From Lingula anatina (lineage: Eukaryota > Brachiopoda > Lingulata > Lingulida > Lingulidae), in contig NW_019775801.1 of the NCBI RefSeq assembly GCF_001039355.2, positions 31,645 to 95,644 of the forward strand: 64,000 nucleotides of DNA, in the 5' to 3' direction. Positions within the stretch are counted from its first letter, which is position 1. Each line of letters starts with the position of its first letter. Below, one piece after another: positions 12,165 to 23,537 of this stretch. The notes under the pieces are model-generated. The model saw nothing but the letters and a program-made list of their open reading frames with translations. It was not told where the DNA came from and made no database searches. The translations under genes were made by a program, and so were the position numbers.

Positions 12165-15100
12165 GCATACTTATTATTCAAAAACTGTATTTTCTAATAA
12201 CAAAATTACATGGGTACATGAATTACTGATAATTACTAAATGAATTACAAAAAAAAATTAAATATATTAAATTTTAGTGTATTAACTAGTATTAGTAACA
12301 ATTCAAATAAATTTCAGTTGTAACTATAACTTCTAAATCGAATTACCATAAACCAAAAATTTGTAGGTCACAACTCCATTTCCATTGGCCACAGAACTGA
12401 TGCACCTTCCCTGATTATCATCATCTGTTGCCTTGAGAGTCATATTTGAACGTATGAGATCAATATCATTGTGCACCTCTATTCTGTCCAGTGTGAAGCT
12501 GTAAACTGACTGGTTAAACACTGGAGGATATGCATTTTCTGAGGTCACACTGATTACAACCTGGAAATGACCAAAATGATGGGAAAATATTTCAAGATCA
12601 AAATAAAGTATGCAACACTTAACTGCATGCATATAAACACTCATAAAATTCTAAATTATTATTACAATAACCATGTTTATGAAATGAAACATATATGGAT
12701 TGATTCCATGAAATTATATTGACCAAATTACATCTCTTGCAACTATTATACATCTTATATTAGTATTCCCAAAAACTGACACTACTATAAACCTGAATGC
12801 TCTTTTTCGGGAAGCTTACAAATGGCTTTTTAACTTAAAACAAGGCAACAAAGCTGTCAAATGTACAGACAAAAAACAGAAAAAAAAAGATGCAAAATAG
12901 GTTATTTTGTCAATTTTGATGCAATAATAAATGCTTATAATAGCACAGTCAGTCAACACTGATTTTTAATCATGCACAACAGGTAACATGGTCAATAACA
13001 GGAGCAGATCCAGAGATATTTTCTGACAGTATTCCAAAGTATCTTTGTTGATCCATCCTCCATTTTGATGGTCTTCCAACAGAAACCCGTTAATATAAAC
13101 TTTAAAATCTGACTGTCTTCCAGGACACCCAGAAGATGGTCTCAATCCACCCCTTCAATAAGATTACAGTTTCAGGACCATGAGAGTTAAAATTCACATA
13201 ATGAATGTCCCAATATATGAAAAATGATGACAGTGCATAAAATAATATTACAGCGTGTTTAAAGACATAAATACCAATACAACTGCTTATGTGGAAATAC
13301 TGAAAAAGTGCAGAGCCTCAGGTGGATGGGAGTTAAAAATCACATCTTAAAAATGCCAGTGTTGGAGAAAAAAATTAAAAACAAAACAACAAAAATATAA
13401 TTCCAATGAAGCTGCTATTCACTGCTTCCTTATTATGGACACTATGTTATCTAGCAGAGAGCTTAACCTTTGGGAGTTTATAGGGAAATATCAACAAGTG
13501 TGCTTTATGAAATTTCATTTAATGGCCGCTTAATTAGGCAAATGAGTTTATAGCACTGAAATTAGCTTAGTGAATACCCAAGGGGAATTTACAGACTGAC
13601 CACACAAATTTGTCTATCAAAGGTCTTCAGGCCCATAAGTCACACCTTAAGAAAAGCAGAAAACAATAATGCACAAAATAAAACAGGAGACTGCCAATTT
13701 TGATGCAATAATACATTATGTTTAACTGCACAGTCAATATCAAACTTTAATTATGCACAACAGGTAACACTGAAGAAAGTAAAAGCATAAGGCTCCAGGC
13801 CCATCAGAGTTCAAGTTTACAATTAGAAAGTGCCAGAATGAGAAAAATGAAAATTTCACAAAAAAATTCATAAATTTAATAAAAATGATAATCCAATAGA
13901 GCTGGTTCTCTAATATGAGCTGTAAGTCAATCCTAAGAATCATTCTTGTAAGAATAGTAAAAACAAGGCAGCAAAGCTGTCAAATGTACAGACAAAAATC
14001 AGAAAAGAAAGATATAAAAAAGGTCATTTTATCAATTTTGATGCAATAATAAATAATGCTTTAATAGCACTGTCAGTCAACACTGAATTTTAATCATGCA
14101 CAACAGGTAACATGGTCAATAACAGGAGCGGACCCTGAGATATTTTCTGACAGTATTCCGAAGTATCTATGTTGATCCATCCTCCATTTTGATGGTCTTC
14201 CAACAGAAAAAAATAGATACCAGTCAATATAAACTTAATAACCTGTCTTCCAGAAGACCCAGAAGATGGTCTCAATCCACCCCTTCAATAAGTTTCAGGA
14301 CCATGAGAGACCAAAGGCACATGATGAAAGTCTCAATATTTGAAAAATGATGACAGTTTTTGGTCGGTATACATATATAAAGAATATAAACAAATATTTC
14401 TGTAATAATTAACGTATTGTCTGGTTCCTTCCCATGTTGGGATTTCTGTTTTCGTTCTACATAAACTAATATATTTCTTAATTATTAAGATAAGTAGATA
14501 AAATTTTATGTCATATGATTANCTGTAAAACGGTATTCCACTTATCGTGTTATCGCTGAGTGCATGGCGTCGACGGCGACGATGGCGACGACAGACGCAG
14601 ATGATGGCTATATGTACAGACACATCTGTGTCTGTACATAAAAATAGAAAGTAACACTTTACATAATATTAATGGTGGCAGAGCACAAAGTAGGTTTTTT
14701 GTCAATTTCGATGCAACATTACATAATGATTAACTAATTAAATACCACCAATTTTAAAATATCTACTATTAAAAACATGGACATTAAAAAAATTTGATTA
14801 CCACTGGGCTTCATGCCCAAGGGAGCTCTAAGTCCCACATTGAAAATTGCAACATGTGAAAGATAAAAATTTTCACAAAAAACTGTATTACTTCCAAACA
14901 ATTAACTAACAAGACAATTTTTCAACTTAAGCTGTATTTCAGTCCTATGTTTCTTTCCTGTAAGTGTGAGAAGAGCAAGTGACATGGTTTTCCTTTCACC
15001 GCCACTACGGAGGCAGTGCGCAGAATAGGGTTTAATTTAATTTTGATACAATATTACACAATGCTTAACAGCATAATAACCATAAAATTTTTAATAATAA

Positions 15101-18100
15101 AATAAAAGTATCATGGATATTCAGAAAATGTGACTAGCCCATAGAGTTCAGAGTCATAATTTGAAAATCCCAAAATGTAAACAAGAGAAAACTGTATTGA
15201 AAGAGTTTATTTCCATTTTCAACACCTTTGTTACATAAAGCAAAATAATCAATTTACTGTCATTTTTATATGATCAATCAAAAAATATGTTGTCAAAGCA
15301 AAAATATCAATAGAACAATTATAAATGTCCAACTTGCTCCATTCTGAGATTCTGAACATAGTGAATGGTTGAATCTGACAAACTGTAAAGATATGTGTTT
15401 TTTTTTTTTTTTTCATTTTTGACACTTATTACACAATACACAATATCAGGTTTACCATCATTTTTATATAATCAACTAACAATGTTGTTAAGATGCAGAA
15501 AATGTCAAAAGAACAAGTTAACATATCTAATTAGTACAAAAAATGAGACTGTTAACATGCTGGAGAATTAAATTTGAGGAAAAAAAAAACTTATATACAA
15601 AAAAAGGCATATAACTTCACCAAACCTTTACTGATCAAGCTTAATTTCAAAACTTATTCTGTATTTCAGTAACACTGATCACTACTGTGAATTTCAAGAC
15701 AATTGGCCAATCGATTTTCCTTAAAATATGTCATAGGTGTTGCATATATGCTGAAAAAAGTGTAAAAACAGCAAAACTTTTATAAAAATGCCCTGATCAT
15801 GCCAATTTTCAAATTTGACTTGCGTATTATAAATATTCATCAGTTCTGTAAGTCTCAAGCCAAAAAATAAAGCGGTTTTTCACTTATTGTGTTATCAGGG
15901 TTGCATATATGCTGAAAAAAGTGAAAAAACAGCTGACTTCCAAGAAAATGTTCCTATAATGCTGATTTTCGAACTTGGCCTGCGTATTATGAATATTTTT
16001 CAGTTCTGTAAGTTTTAAGCCAAAAGGTAAAATGGTTTTTCAAATATTGTGTTATCGGTGTTGCATAAATGCTGAAAAAAGTGAAAAAACTACATAACTT
16101 CAATATAAATGGCCCTATCATGCTGATTTTCGAACTTGACCTACAATTAAGAATATTTATCAGTTCTGTAAGTTTCAAGCCAAAAGGTAAAACGGTTTTT
16201 CAAATATTGTGTTATCGGTGCTACATAAATGCTGAAAAAAAAGTGAAAAAACAGCATAACTTCCCCAAAAATGGCCCGATCATGCTGATTTTCACACTTG
16301 ACCTGCGTATTATGAATATTCATCAGTTCTGTAAGTTTCAAGCCAAAAGGTAAAACGGTTTTCCACTTATCGTGTTATCGGTGCTACATAAATGCTGAAA
16401 AAAGTGAAAAAACAGCATAACTTNTTAAGCCAAAAGGTAAAATGGTTTTTCAAATATTGTGTTATCGGTGTTGCATAAATGCTGAAAAAAGTGAAAAAAC
16501 TACATAACTTCAATATAAATGGCCCTATCATGCTGATTTTCGAACTTGACCTACAATTAAGAATATTTATCAGTTCTGTAAGTTTCAAGCCAAAAGGTAA
16601 AACGGTTTTTCAAATATTGTGTTATCGGTGCTACATAAATGCTGAAAAAAAAGTGAAAAAACAGCATAACTTCCCCAAAAATGGCCCGATCATGCTGATT
16701 TTCACACTTGACCTGCATATTATAAATATTCATCAGTTCTGTAAGTTTCAAGCCAAAAGGTAAAACGGTTTTCCACTTATCGTGTTATCGGTGCTACATA
16801 AATGCTGAAAAAAGTGAAAAAACAGCATAACTTCCCCCAAAATGGCCCGATCATGCTGATTTTCGAACTTGACCTGCGTATTATGAATATTCATCATTTC
16901 TGTAAGTTTCAAGCCAAAAGAAAAAACAGTTTTCCACTTATCGTGTTATCGGTAAAAGTGCACGGCGACGGCGGCAACGACGGCGACGACAGACGCAGAT
17001 GATGGCTATATGTACAGACACATCTGTGTCTGTACATAAAAAAAGATATAATCACACACTTATACATGCAAATATGGCATAAGTTTCCAAAAATATAAAA
17101 TATTCAAACAAAAAAATAATAAAAATATGCTCACTTCAGCTGCAGAAGTATATTTTCCATCCATTGCAGAGACAGTGAGAGTCACATTACCATAGATGCA
17201 AGCTGACCCTGCCCTGGTTATGAGACCAGTCGAAGAATCGATGGCAAAGGAGACTAGAAATTAAATATATCAATTTATTACAACATTTACTTTGATATCA
17301 AATAATACCAGTATGTTGTGTAAAGAGTTTTAGTTTATACTTTAACTGAATTAATAACAAACCCAGCATGTGAGGTAGAACTTGCCTGTATCTAATATAC
17401 AGACAGTACTGGTATGTAGGTAAGAATTGCATGTATCTGATGCCCTGTATGATACAATGGAAGTAAATAAGGAATTATAATCCACTGTGGTATTTGTATG
17501 TGAGATGAGACTTGCCTATATCTAAAACACTCCATGTAAAGTGAGTCCAAGTTGCCTTTATCATATATACAGTACGCTGTCTGGTATCCCTTAGCAAATT
17601 TTTTTGGCTTCTGATATTTGTAAATTGAGCCTTGCCTGTATTTGATATACTGTATCTGTATTGGTACTTGACTGTGTCTGGTATACTATATCTGCAGTGA
17701 GACGTGCCTGTTTCTGATATACTGTATATGGATTGAGACTTGCCCGTATCTGATCGATAAACTGTGTTTGAAGTTCAACTTACCTGTATCAGATATACTG
17801 TATGTGACGTAAGACTGGCTGTCCATGTCCTTAGCATATACACTGCCAATTTTGTACCCGGATTTTGCTGCTGCTGGCATTGTAAACACATAGTGTGTCT
17901 GGTTAAAGATGGGAGCATTATCATTGATGTCCACCAGTGTCAAAGCAAACTCCATCTGAGCCACATTTACACCATCACTTGCATAAACTGTGACATTAAA
18001 AAAGTGATCCAAGTCATTTTCATAATCAAATGTGTTGTTGGTCATTGTCAGGTTCCCTGTTACACCTGAAGCTGTAAAAAAGAACATTAATCTTAGATAA

Positions 18101-18219
18101 GTCCCAATATGCAATTCCCTTGTTTATTAAAATTCTAATTATTCAAGTGTTTAAGCAATTTTTCATTTAATCTGTTACACTTCCCAAACTATATTAACAC
18201 AATGTACATATATATATAT

Positions 18220-18254
<35 letters not shown>

Positions 18255-18590
18255 AGGGGGGGTATGTACATACAGCACCAGACAGGTGCTTTTTTCACAG
18301 GTGGAATACCCTCAGCCTCTCTCTTAAATACATGTACTGTACAACCACCTTCTGCTGGAACTTTGAGGCCCAAACAATGGAAAGTAGGTCTAGGTATCAA
18401 TTTTGTTCATGTTTAAAAAAGAGTCTTGCATCATCTTTTTAAGTATGCCAGTATACCAAATAGCAAATCAGAAACAACTGTTACAATATTTACCATCAAT
18501 AACAAAACCCCTTCCTACAGCAACTGTATCCAGGAAATATGTCACTTCCCCTGGTGTAGTGTCATTGTCAATACTGTTAACAACCAGAAG
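1894..18590 (-). CDS. Large cadherin, 3' part (last ectodomain repeats, TM, long cytoplasmic tail)
   Basis: Sixteen exons can be joined by GT-AG sites with every reading phase agreeing, in transcript order: 18590-18494, 18071-17784, 17253-17135, 12560-12347, 12011-11818, 11109-10939, 9886-9757, 9415-9225, 8291-8170, 6332-6163, 5446-5389, 4831-4738, 4451-4414, 3709-1894, and possibly others in the repeat-filled intron 12.6-17.1 kb. The predicted product is a single-pass membrane adhesion protein. It has several cadherin repeats: DINDNAPIF, TDDDNQG and the strand motif SGVTGN are seen, while some repeats have lost DxNDN (SENAYPPVF, SNQKPVF), so calcium binding is probably partial. A stalk, a TM helix and a long tail follow. 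The first visible exon starts in mid-repeat, so the 5' end is absent here. It is probably the continuation of the cadherin at 44.6-59 kb. No named orthologue is recognised. Confidence 0.85.
4414..4451 (-). CDS. Small cadherin tail exon
   Basis: A 38-base exon between TTACAG and GTAAGT encodes MFPSGDYSYIK in phase with the exons on both sides (phase 0 in, phase 2 out). Two overlapping AG acceptors (4450-4453) make the first residues uncertain by one codon. Confidence 0.7.
4738..4831 (-). CDS. Cadherin juxtamembrane cytoplasmic exon
   Basis: This exon encodes a strongly basic stretch directly after the TM helix (WKTLKKCKKPSFKLKRET), as expected for the stop-transfer side of a type I membrane protein, followed by FTPSEGDTGYDVH. 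Acceptor TTTTAG and donor GTAAAA; the phase agrees with the TM exon and the 4414-4451 exon. Confidence 0.8.
5389..5446 (-). CDS. Transmembrane exon of the cadherin
   Basis: A 58-base exon with acceptor TTTTTCAG and donor GTGAGT encodes GTLAAVNGILIILLILSYW, a single uncharged hydrophobic helix of normal length. It is followed immediately by the basic juxtamembrane exon. This fixes the topology: higher coordinates encode the ectodomain, lower coordinates the cytoplasmic tail. Confidence 0.85.
6163..6332 (-). CDS. Membrane-proximal Thr-rich stalk exon of the cadherin
   Basis: The exon encodes a short linker with a Thr-rich patch (PSTTTEAPTTTEG), sequons (NSTC, NSSD) and a Tyr/Thr run (SDTYTGTYSP). 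It lies just outside the TM helix and is a likely O-glycosylated spacer. Acceptor CAAATTAG, donor GTATGA; the phase fits both neighbours. Confidence 0.75.
8170..9886 (-). CDS. Three cadherin ectodomain exons nearest the membrane
   Basis: Exons 9886-9757, 9415-9225 and 8291-8170. They contain VDADLDFYASNLDVIITIVQ and PPKFQ, then a strand with HVHATDGDDPSKPQGQLVYS (a cadherin-type DxxD/DGDD calcium-region motif), then a sequon-rich stretch (NITQNASNGT, NITDLP) and LNLNVRDNGVVVKYS. They form one or two degenerate cadherin folds next to the stalk. The intron 8292-9224 carries a G-rich minisatellite. Confidence 0.7.
8365..8880. repeat. G-rich minisatellite in a cadherin intron
   Basis: Degenerate ~105-base repeats of GGGTGGGATGAGTGATATAG, GGATGGGTGGGACAGGATGG and TGGATCAGGGTGGGTTGAG. 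The plus strand has many GGG runs; the transcript (minus) is C-rich. Confidence 0.8.
10939..12560 (-). CDS. Cadherin ectodomain exons (three)
   Basis: Exons 12560-12347, 12011-11818 and 11109-10939. Motifs seen: ENAYPPVFNQSVYSF (linker plus strand A), LKATDDDNQG (calcium loop), YDKPTVSLTVVATDN, QKPVFND, and YFKIDKYTGILQLKKK, the common cadherin 'DxxTGxI' strand. The linkers SENAYPP and SNQKP replace DxNDNxP, so some inter-repeat calcium sites are probably lost. For exon 11818-12011 an alternative acceptor lies about 18 bases upstream; the one chosen restores the 'ESGSI' strand and the phase. Confidence 0.75.
11345..11495. mobile_element. MITE family C, truncated copy
   Basis: Shares the core TTACAGCTTTGGAAG, GCGGGGTATTCAGGGCACAG and the right end GTGAACGGTGCCTAA with 23538-23740 but lacks the left inverted arm. 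Confidence 0.7.
12129..12163. repeat. (AC)n microsatellite
   Basis: About 17 AC repeats in a cadherin intron. Confidence 0.95.
13003..14290 (-). mobile_element. Two inverted hAT-like MITE copies inside a duplicated repeat
   Basis: Copies at about 13003-13140 and 14120-14275. Both are preceded by the same host sequence (CATGCACAACAGGTAACATG), so the MITE was already inserted when the surrounding repeat was copied. Confidence 0.65.
15700..16960. repeat. Tandem ~160-bp satellite units
   Basis: Units with GTGTTATCGGTGCTACATAA, ATGCTGAAAAAAGTGAAAAA, ATCATGCTGATTTTCGAACT and CATCAGTTCTGTAAGTTTCA repeat about seven times at 150-165-base spacing. A ~410-base stretch is repeated on both sides of the n at 16424 with two base differences, which may be a higher-order repeat or an unmerged contig overlap. 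Confidence 0.85.
17135..18590 (-). CDS. First visible exons of the 3' cadherin part
   Basis: Exons 18590-18494, 18071-17784 and 17253-17135. They encode SIDNDTTPGEVTYFLD (calcium loop), the SGVTGN strand, FDYENDLDHFFNVTVYASDG (the LDYE/ASDG pattern), LVDINDNAPIFNQTHYVF (a complete canonical linker), YAKDMDSQ, and FAIDSSTGLITRAG. The 18494-18590 exon begins in the middle of a repeat, so at least one upstream exon is missing. The contig ends only 134 bases further up, at the n at 18725. Confidence 0.8.
18222..18252. repeat. (GT)n microsatellite
   Basis: About 15 GT repeats between cadherin exons 18071 and 18494. Confidence 0.95.
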
Positions 18591-19023
18591 CTACAACAAC
18601 AATAACAACAACAATAAAAATAATATTAATTCTGCATTTTAAGTTGTTTTATTGATAAATAATACAAGGCAGCAAAGCTGTCAAATGTACAGACAAAAAA
18701 CAGAAAATAAAGATATAAACAAGGNGTAGCAATAGTTAGTAGTAGTAGCACGTCCATGTTTCTTCGTCATCCAGTCGTGACATATCACATAAGTCGAATA
18801 TTTAAAGAAACATACCCTAAAATTGTATTTGCATTTGTATACGGTAGTTTGCATTTAAGTGCAATATGATCCAAGAAATTCAGGATTTCGCCTTATTTAG
18901 GCGATGTTATAGGCTGACTTTTGGCTGACACATGCAAAGAGACTATACTGATCCTAAGATCAATAACATGCATGTCTCTCATTTTCTTCTGGTGTCAGTT
19001 TTACCCGTTGAAGTGTCTGGAGC

Positions 19024-19075
19024 ATCTAAGGGTGCATTCCCAGAGATTTAGATCGATCCAGGGATTAAGATTTAG
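19024..19075. mobile_element. Solo end of MITE family B
   Basis: GCATTCCCAGAGATTTAGAT followed by a further GATCGACCTAA; only one terminus is present. Confidence 0.5.
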
Positions 19076-19970
19076 ATCGACCTAACAAGTTACCCCATTG
19101 ACCCCCCCCCCCACCCCCACCCTGCGGACGCCCATTAGTGACACCCCTCCTTCTGGCGTTAAGTAGAATACAGTTCCCAGTTAGTGCAATGTGCGTTATT
19201 TAAAATTCACTAATTTTTTATTAATACCCTAAAAGTAAAGTGTACAACTAACCTGTGTTGCATTTTCGTGATGTGGCCTACAGCTGATTGTGGCGGATTT
19301 AAAGTGCCAACCTGAAACGATCTTGATATGATATTTCCGTTGGAGCTTATAGAAAAAACGGTCGCTGTCATAATCAGTGACCAGTCATTTTTAGCGAAAG
19401 TCAGCCTTAATAAATTTCATTAAATGTCGATTCCAGGTGCAGAGAGGGATAAACAAATGATTCTAGAGTACGAGAAAATTTCTCATTGTCCCGGGAAAAT
19501 CTATTTTGGAGGGTAACCTCATGTGGAGTGTACCTTTAAAGCATTCGTGAGCTGAGAAGTTTGTGTACAGTAGAAGCAGATTTTCCAACGATAAGACTCG
19601 TGTTCTTGATATTTAGAGTAGAGAAGGACACAATGTCCTTCAGACCATATGGAAATTATTATAGGAATAATTTTCTCAGTTTTGAGTTACTCTCGAAACG
19701 TAGAGATTTCACTCGAACATGGTACGATAGTAGCCCTTGTAACCGGTAGTAGCACTTATTACGAAAATTTCTGATAGGATCGTTATTACAAAATCTCTGC
19801 CACGAATTCCCGATTGATCAAGAATTGCAAGAACTGACTACGAACATATACGAATCTGTTAAGAACTTCACGAACTGATTACGATTCAACCACGAATCCT
19901 GAAATTTGTCAATTCCTGGCGATTCGTGGGATTCGTGGTCTGTGTTAAATAGGGGCATAAGGTATAAGTA

Positions 19971-20059
19971 TACATACCAGTCACTGGTCCCTCCATCAGG
20001 AACATTGCGATGATACCGATATAGAATTGAAGTGACCACATCGTTTATCAATTCGAATC
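19971..20059 (-). other. Possible isolated exon
   Basis: Between a good acceptor (TCTTACATTACAG) and donor (CTG/GTATGT) the minus strand encodes FELINDVVTSILYRYHRN followed by VPDGGTSDW. No neighbours are found, and a gap begins about 80 bases upstream. It could be a real exon of an unseen gene, or chance. Confidence 0.3.
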
Positions 20060-20142
20060 TGTAATGTAAGATAAAAGGGCAAGACAGTAACTCATGAATG
20101 TAGACTTCATAAATGTGATTTTGACAAAATATGTAGCACAAA

Positions 20143-20724
20143 NNNNNNNNNNNNNNNNNNNNNNNNNNNNNNNNNNNNNNNNNNNNNNNNNNNNNNNNNN
20201 NNNNNNNNNNNNNNNNNNNNNNNNNNNNNNNNNNNNNNNNNNNNNNNNNNNNNNNNNNNNNNNNNNNNNNNNNNNNNNNNNNNNNNNNNNNNNNNNNNNN
20301 NNNNNNNNNNNNNNNNNNNNNNNNNNNNNNNNNNNNNNNNNNNNNNNNNNNNNNNNNNNNNNNNNNNNNNNNNNNNNNNNNNNNNNNNNNNNNNNNNNNN
20401 NNNNNNNNNNNNNNNNNNNNNNNNNNNNNNNNNNNNNNNNNNNNNNNNNNNNNNNNNNNNNNNNNNNNNNNNNNNNNNNNNNNNNNNNNNNNNNNNNNNN
20501 NNNNNNNNNNNNNNNNNNNNNNNNNNNNNNNNNNNNNNNNNNNNNNNNNNNNNNNNNNNNNNNNNNNNNNNNNNNNNNNNNNNNNNNNNNNNNNNNNNNN
20601 NNNNNNNNNNNNNNNNNNNNNNNNNNNNNNNNNNNNNNNNNNNNNNNNNNNNNNNNNNNNNNNNNNNNNNNNNNNNNNNNNNNNNNNNNNNNNNNNNNNN
20701 NNNNNNNNNNNNNNNNNNNNNNNN
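20143..20724. other. Assembly gap (582 n)
   Basis: A run of n followed by a 41-base poly(A) tract at 20725-20765. Confidence 0.99.
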
Positions 20725-20768
<44 letters not shown>

Positions 20769-21001
20769 GAAAGAGCATACTTCCGCCAAGATAAATAATA
20801 AACTAATAATTAATCAGTAATTAATGGATATCATCCCCAAGATCTAATCATTTCTTCCTTGGTCCATTTCTGACGTATCCTAAAAATATCATAAAAATTC
20901 AATACTTTTGACTTAATTAACTCATGATTGAAAATCATTGAATCCATTATTGGGCCTTCACCTAAATGTAATGAGACCTTTCTTGAACCAAATCTTAGGC
21001 T

Positions 21002-21218
21002 GTATTCCCAGAGCTTTTAGATCGATCTATCCCCGCAGGGAGTCTCACTAGATTACTGTCAGATAATCCGGCTTAAATGTCCGTCCCGCCTACTACAAGC
21101 TGTAAGGGGGTAATTATCTTTCGTGTCCGCTCGGCTGACAGCTATTTAGCGTGAACCCCTAGGGTGTTAGGTCGATCTAAAGTAGATCGATCTAATCTCT
21201 GGAAATGGGGTACCGGTC
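21002..21218. mobile_element. MITE family B, copy 1
   Basis: About 217 bases with inverted ends built on ATTCCCAGAG...TTAGATCGATCTA and the reverse near 21180-21214. Internal AGTCTCACTAGATTACTGTC is shared with copies at 21449 and 44187. Confidence 0.75.
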
Positions 21219-21448
21219 TTACTGTGTCGGTCACTTCCTCCACAGAAGATGGATTTAGAAGGATAAAAAGCCGCCCGCCTTTGTCTGTAACCTCTGGTAC
21301 AGTAGTAAATAGTAGATCAGCTCAATTTTATTCTCATTAAATTTAGGCGAGATGTGAATCTCATCTTCTACCATGTCAATGTGTTCACATTTACTGTGTG
21401 TCAGCACAGTCTTGGAGTAGTATACTGTCCTATTTCAATCTTAGACCC

Positions 21449-21650
21449 CATTCACATAGATTTTAGATCGATCTATCCCTGTGGGGAGTCTCACTAGATT
21501 ACTGTCAGCTTAGCAGGCTTAAAAGCTGTAAGGGGGTAGTTAACTATGGTGCGCGCACGGCTGACTGCAATTTAGCGTGAACCCCCAGGGAGTTAGGGCG
21601 ATCTAAATCTTAATCTCTGGATCGATCTAAATCTCTGGGAATGCACCCTT
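21449..21650. mobile_element. MITE family B, copy 2
   Basis: Begins CATTCACATAGATTTTAGAT and ends ATCTAAATCTCTGGGAATG, an inverted pair. It lies 230 bases from copy 1. Confidence 0.8.
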
Positions 21651-22157
21651 AAAGGCATGACCACTGATCCTCATTTTTGCCAAAACTTTATGTCATTAGT
21701 GGGCCATTAATTTTCAGTCTATGTAAGTCAGGCTCATAATACTATTTAGACTTTCTGTACTTTTGAAGTCTGTGATTTTTACGGCCGCCCGCATGAAATA
21801 CAAATAACAGCCTATATATTTCAGAGCTGTGTATTTCCATTAGCTATCGAAGCAATGCTGAAAATGATGGTACGTATGCTTTTTGCATGACACCCTATGC
21901 ACCTAATATTCTCGAGGGTATGATATTCTATATGATCTCATTATGTAAATCGCCACAATAAGAACTTTATTACTGACATACATTTATAAATATGAAAGTT
22001 GATGCTGGAAAAGTTCAGATGAGTTTGTGAACAATGTCAAAATATATTCGGAGCGAAGCATACCGTAGTCTCAGACATTTTGCCCCACCCTCCACATGGT
22101 CATGTGTACTTTGTATTTAGTAGAAGAATAAAGGTGGCCAGCAAATCCAGTCACCAT

Positions 22158-22210
22158 TAATTTTTATTTTTATTTATTTATTTATTTATTTATTTATTTG
22201 TTTATTTATT
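22158..22210. repeat. (TTTA)n microsatellite
   Basis: About 12 TTTA units. Confidence 0.9.
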
Positions 22211-22607
22211 GACAAAAAAGTTACAGTTACAGAGACAACATGAGACAGAGGAGTGAATATCAGTAAAAATATAACAAACGATTAAAATGGATGAGTGGTT
22301 TGCAGACTGCGACCTAAATGATACCCCGCATGAAATACAATTAGATAATTATAAGTTTAGAACTGTGTGTTTCCATTAGCCGTTAAATTGATGAAAATGA
22401 TGATTCGCTTTTTGCATGGAATCCCCAGATGCAAAAAGAGAATAATTTTATTGAATACATAGCATTCTATAATAGCTCACTGTTTATTTGCATCAAATTG
22501 TGAATGACCATATAAAGAAACTTAGTATTGACATACACTTAAGAAATTTGATGCTGGCAAAGTTAATTCAGATGAATATGTTAACTAAGTCTAAACAGGG
22601 GCGGATT

Positions 22608-22759
22608 TAGGCCGTCCTCTGGGTCTTCCGAAAGACGGTCAGTTAAGTTTACATTGACGGGTATTTCATTTTTCTGTCGAATGACGTTCAAAAATGGAGG
22701 ATGGATCAACAAAGACAATTTGGAAGACTGTCAGAAAATATCTCTGGCTCCGCCCCTGC
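22608..22759 (+). mobile_element. hAT-like MITE, full copy
   Basis: Starts CAGGGGCGGA and ends TCCGCCCCTG (10-base inverted ends), flanked on both sides by CTAAA, a likely target-site duplication (at least 5 bases). The CAGGGGCGGA terminus is common in hAT-type non-autonomous elements of invertebrates. No coding capacity. Confidence 0.75.
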
Positions 22760-23537
22760 TAAATATATTCGGAGCGTAGCGTACCTTAGTCTTTAGCTTG
22801 CTGCCTTAGCCTTAACGTGGCCATGGGAAGGTGAGCTATGTGTGATTTCAAGAAAATGTGAAAGAGACACCTTGAGAACGACGAGAGACCGTAGTCTGAA
22901 GATCATGACAATTGAAACAACACTAAGCGAAAGAAAATGTGAAAGAGTGAAAGAAAATGTGAAAGAAGCACTGTGAGAACGATGAAAGACCGTAGTCTGA
23001 AGATCATGACAATTATGAGACAACACTGAATGAGGGGTCTGCATTATTCCAACTAAATGAACGCCCGCATTAAATATAAATAAACTGACACAGATTTAAA
23101 ACTGTTTCCATTAGCCGTCCAAGTAATGCTGAAAACAACAGTGTGCTTTTTGCATGATTTTCCCTGATTCAAAATATGAAAGATTTCCATGGAAAAGATT
23201 GAATAGTCATTACTAGAAACTTAGTAGACTTATCATAGATTTATCAAAGCTGAGGCTGGAGAAGATAACTTATATGTTAAATCTTATGTTAAAATGATTT
23301 TTGACCCATGCTTGTGACATAGATGATATGGATGTAGCGACCAACCAAATAAATAGCTCCTCCCTACCCTTACAATATGAACACAATATTGAGACAGTTC
23401 CAAGGTAATAATACGGCAAGAAAAAAGTTACTAATTAATAGTTATAGAGACACTGGGAGAACGAAGAGAGACCCTCGTCTGAAGATCAAAGAAAGTTTAA
23501 ATCAATCATGATAGACAATTGGTGTGCAGCTTGCGCT

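Larger units (their letters stand above)
12840..17040. mobile_element. Composite repeat with pearl-like element and ~160-bp satellite core
   Basis: This fills the cadherin intron 12.6-17.1 kb. One type of end is AAGGCAGCAAAGCTGTCAAA followed by TGTACAGACA (at 12841 and 13968; also 18665, 27239 and 36285). The other end is CAGATGATGGCTATATGTAC followed by a TGTACAGACA...TGTCTGTACA hairpin (14600-14640 and 16990-17037). Between lie satellite-like units. Conserved flanks around a tandem ~160-bp core are the layout described for bivalve pearl and related MINE elements. No transposase is seen. Confidence 0.65.

Noticed and set aside
16069-16763. Several 60-94-codon open frames on both strands
   Set aside because: They recur with the ~160-bp satellite period and are by-products of the repeat.
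20094-20798. Long frames crossing the n run
   Set aside because: Unknown bases were translated as X; no information.
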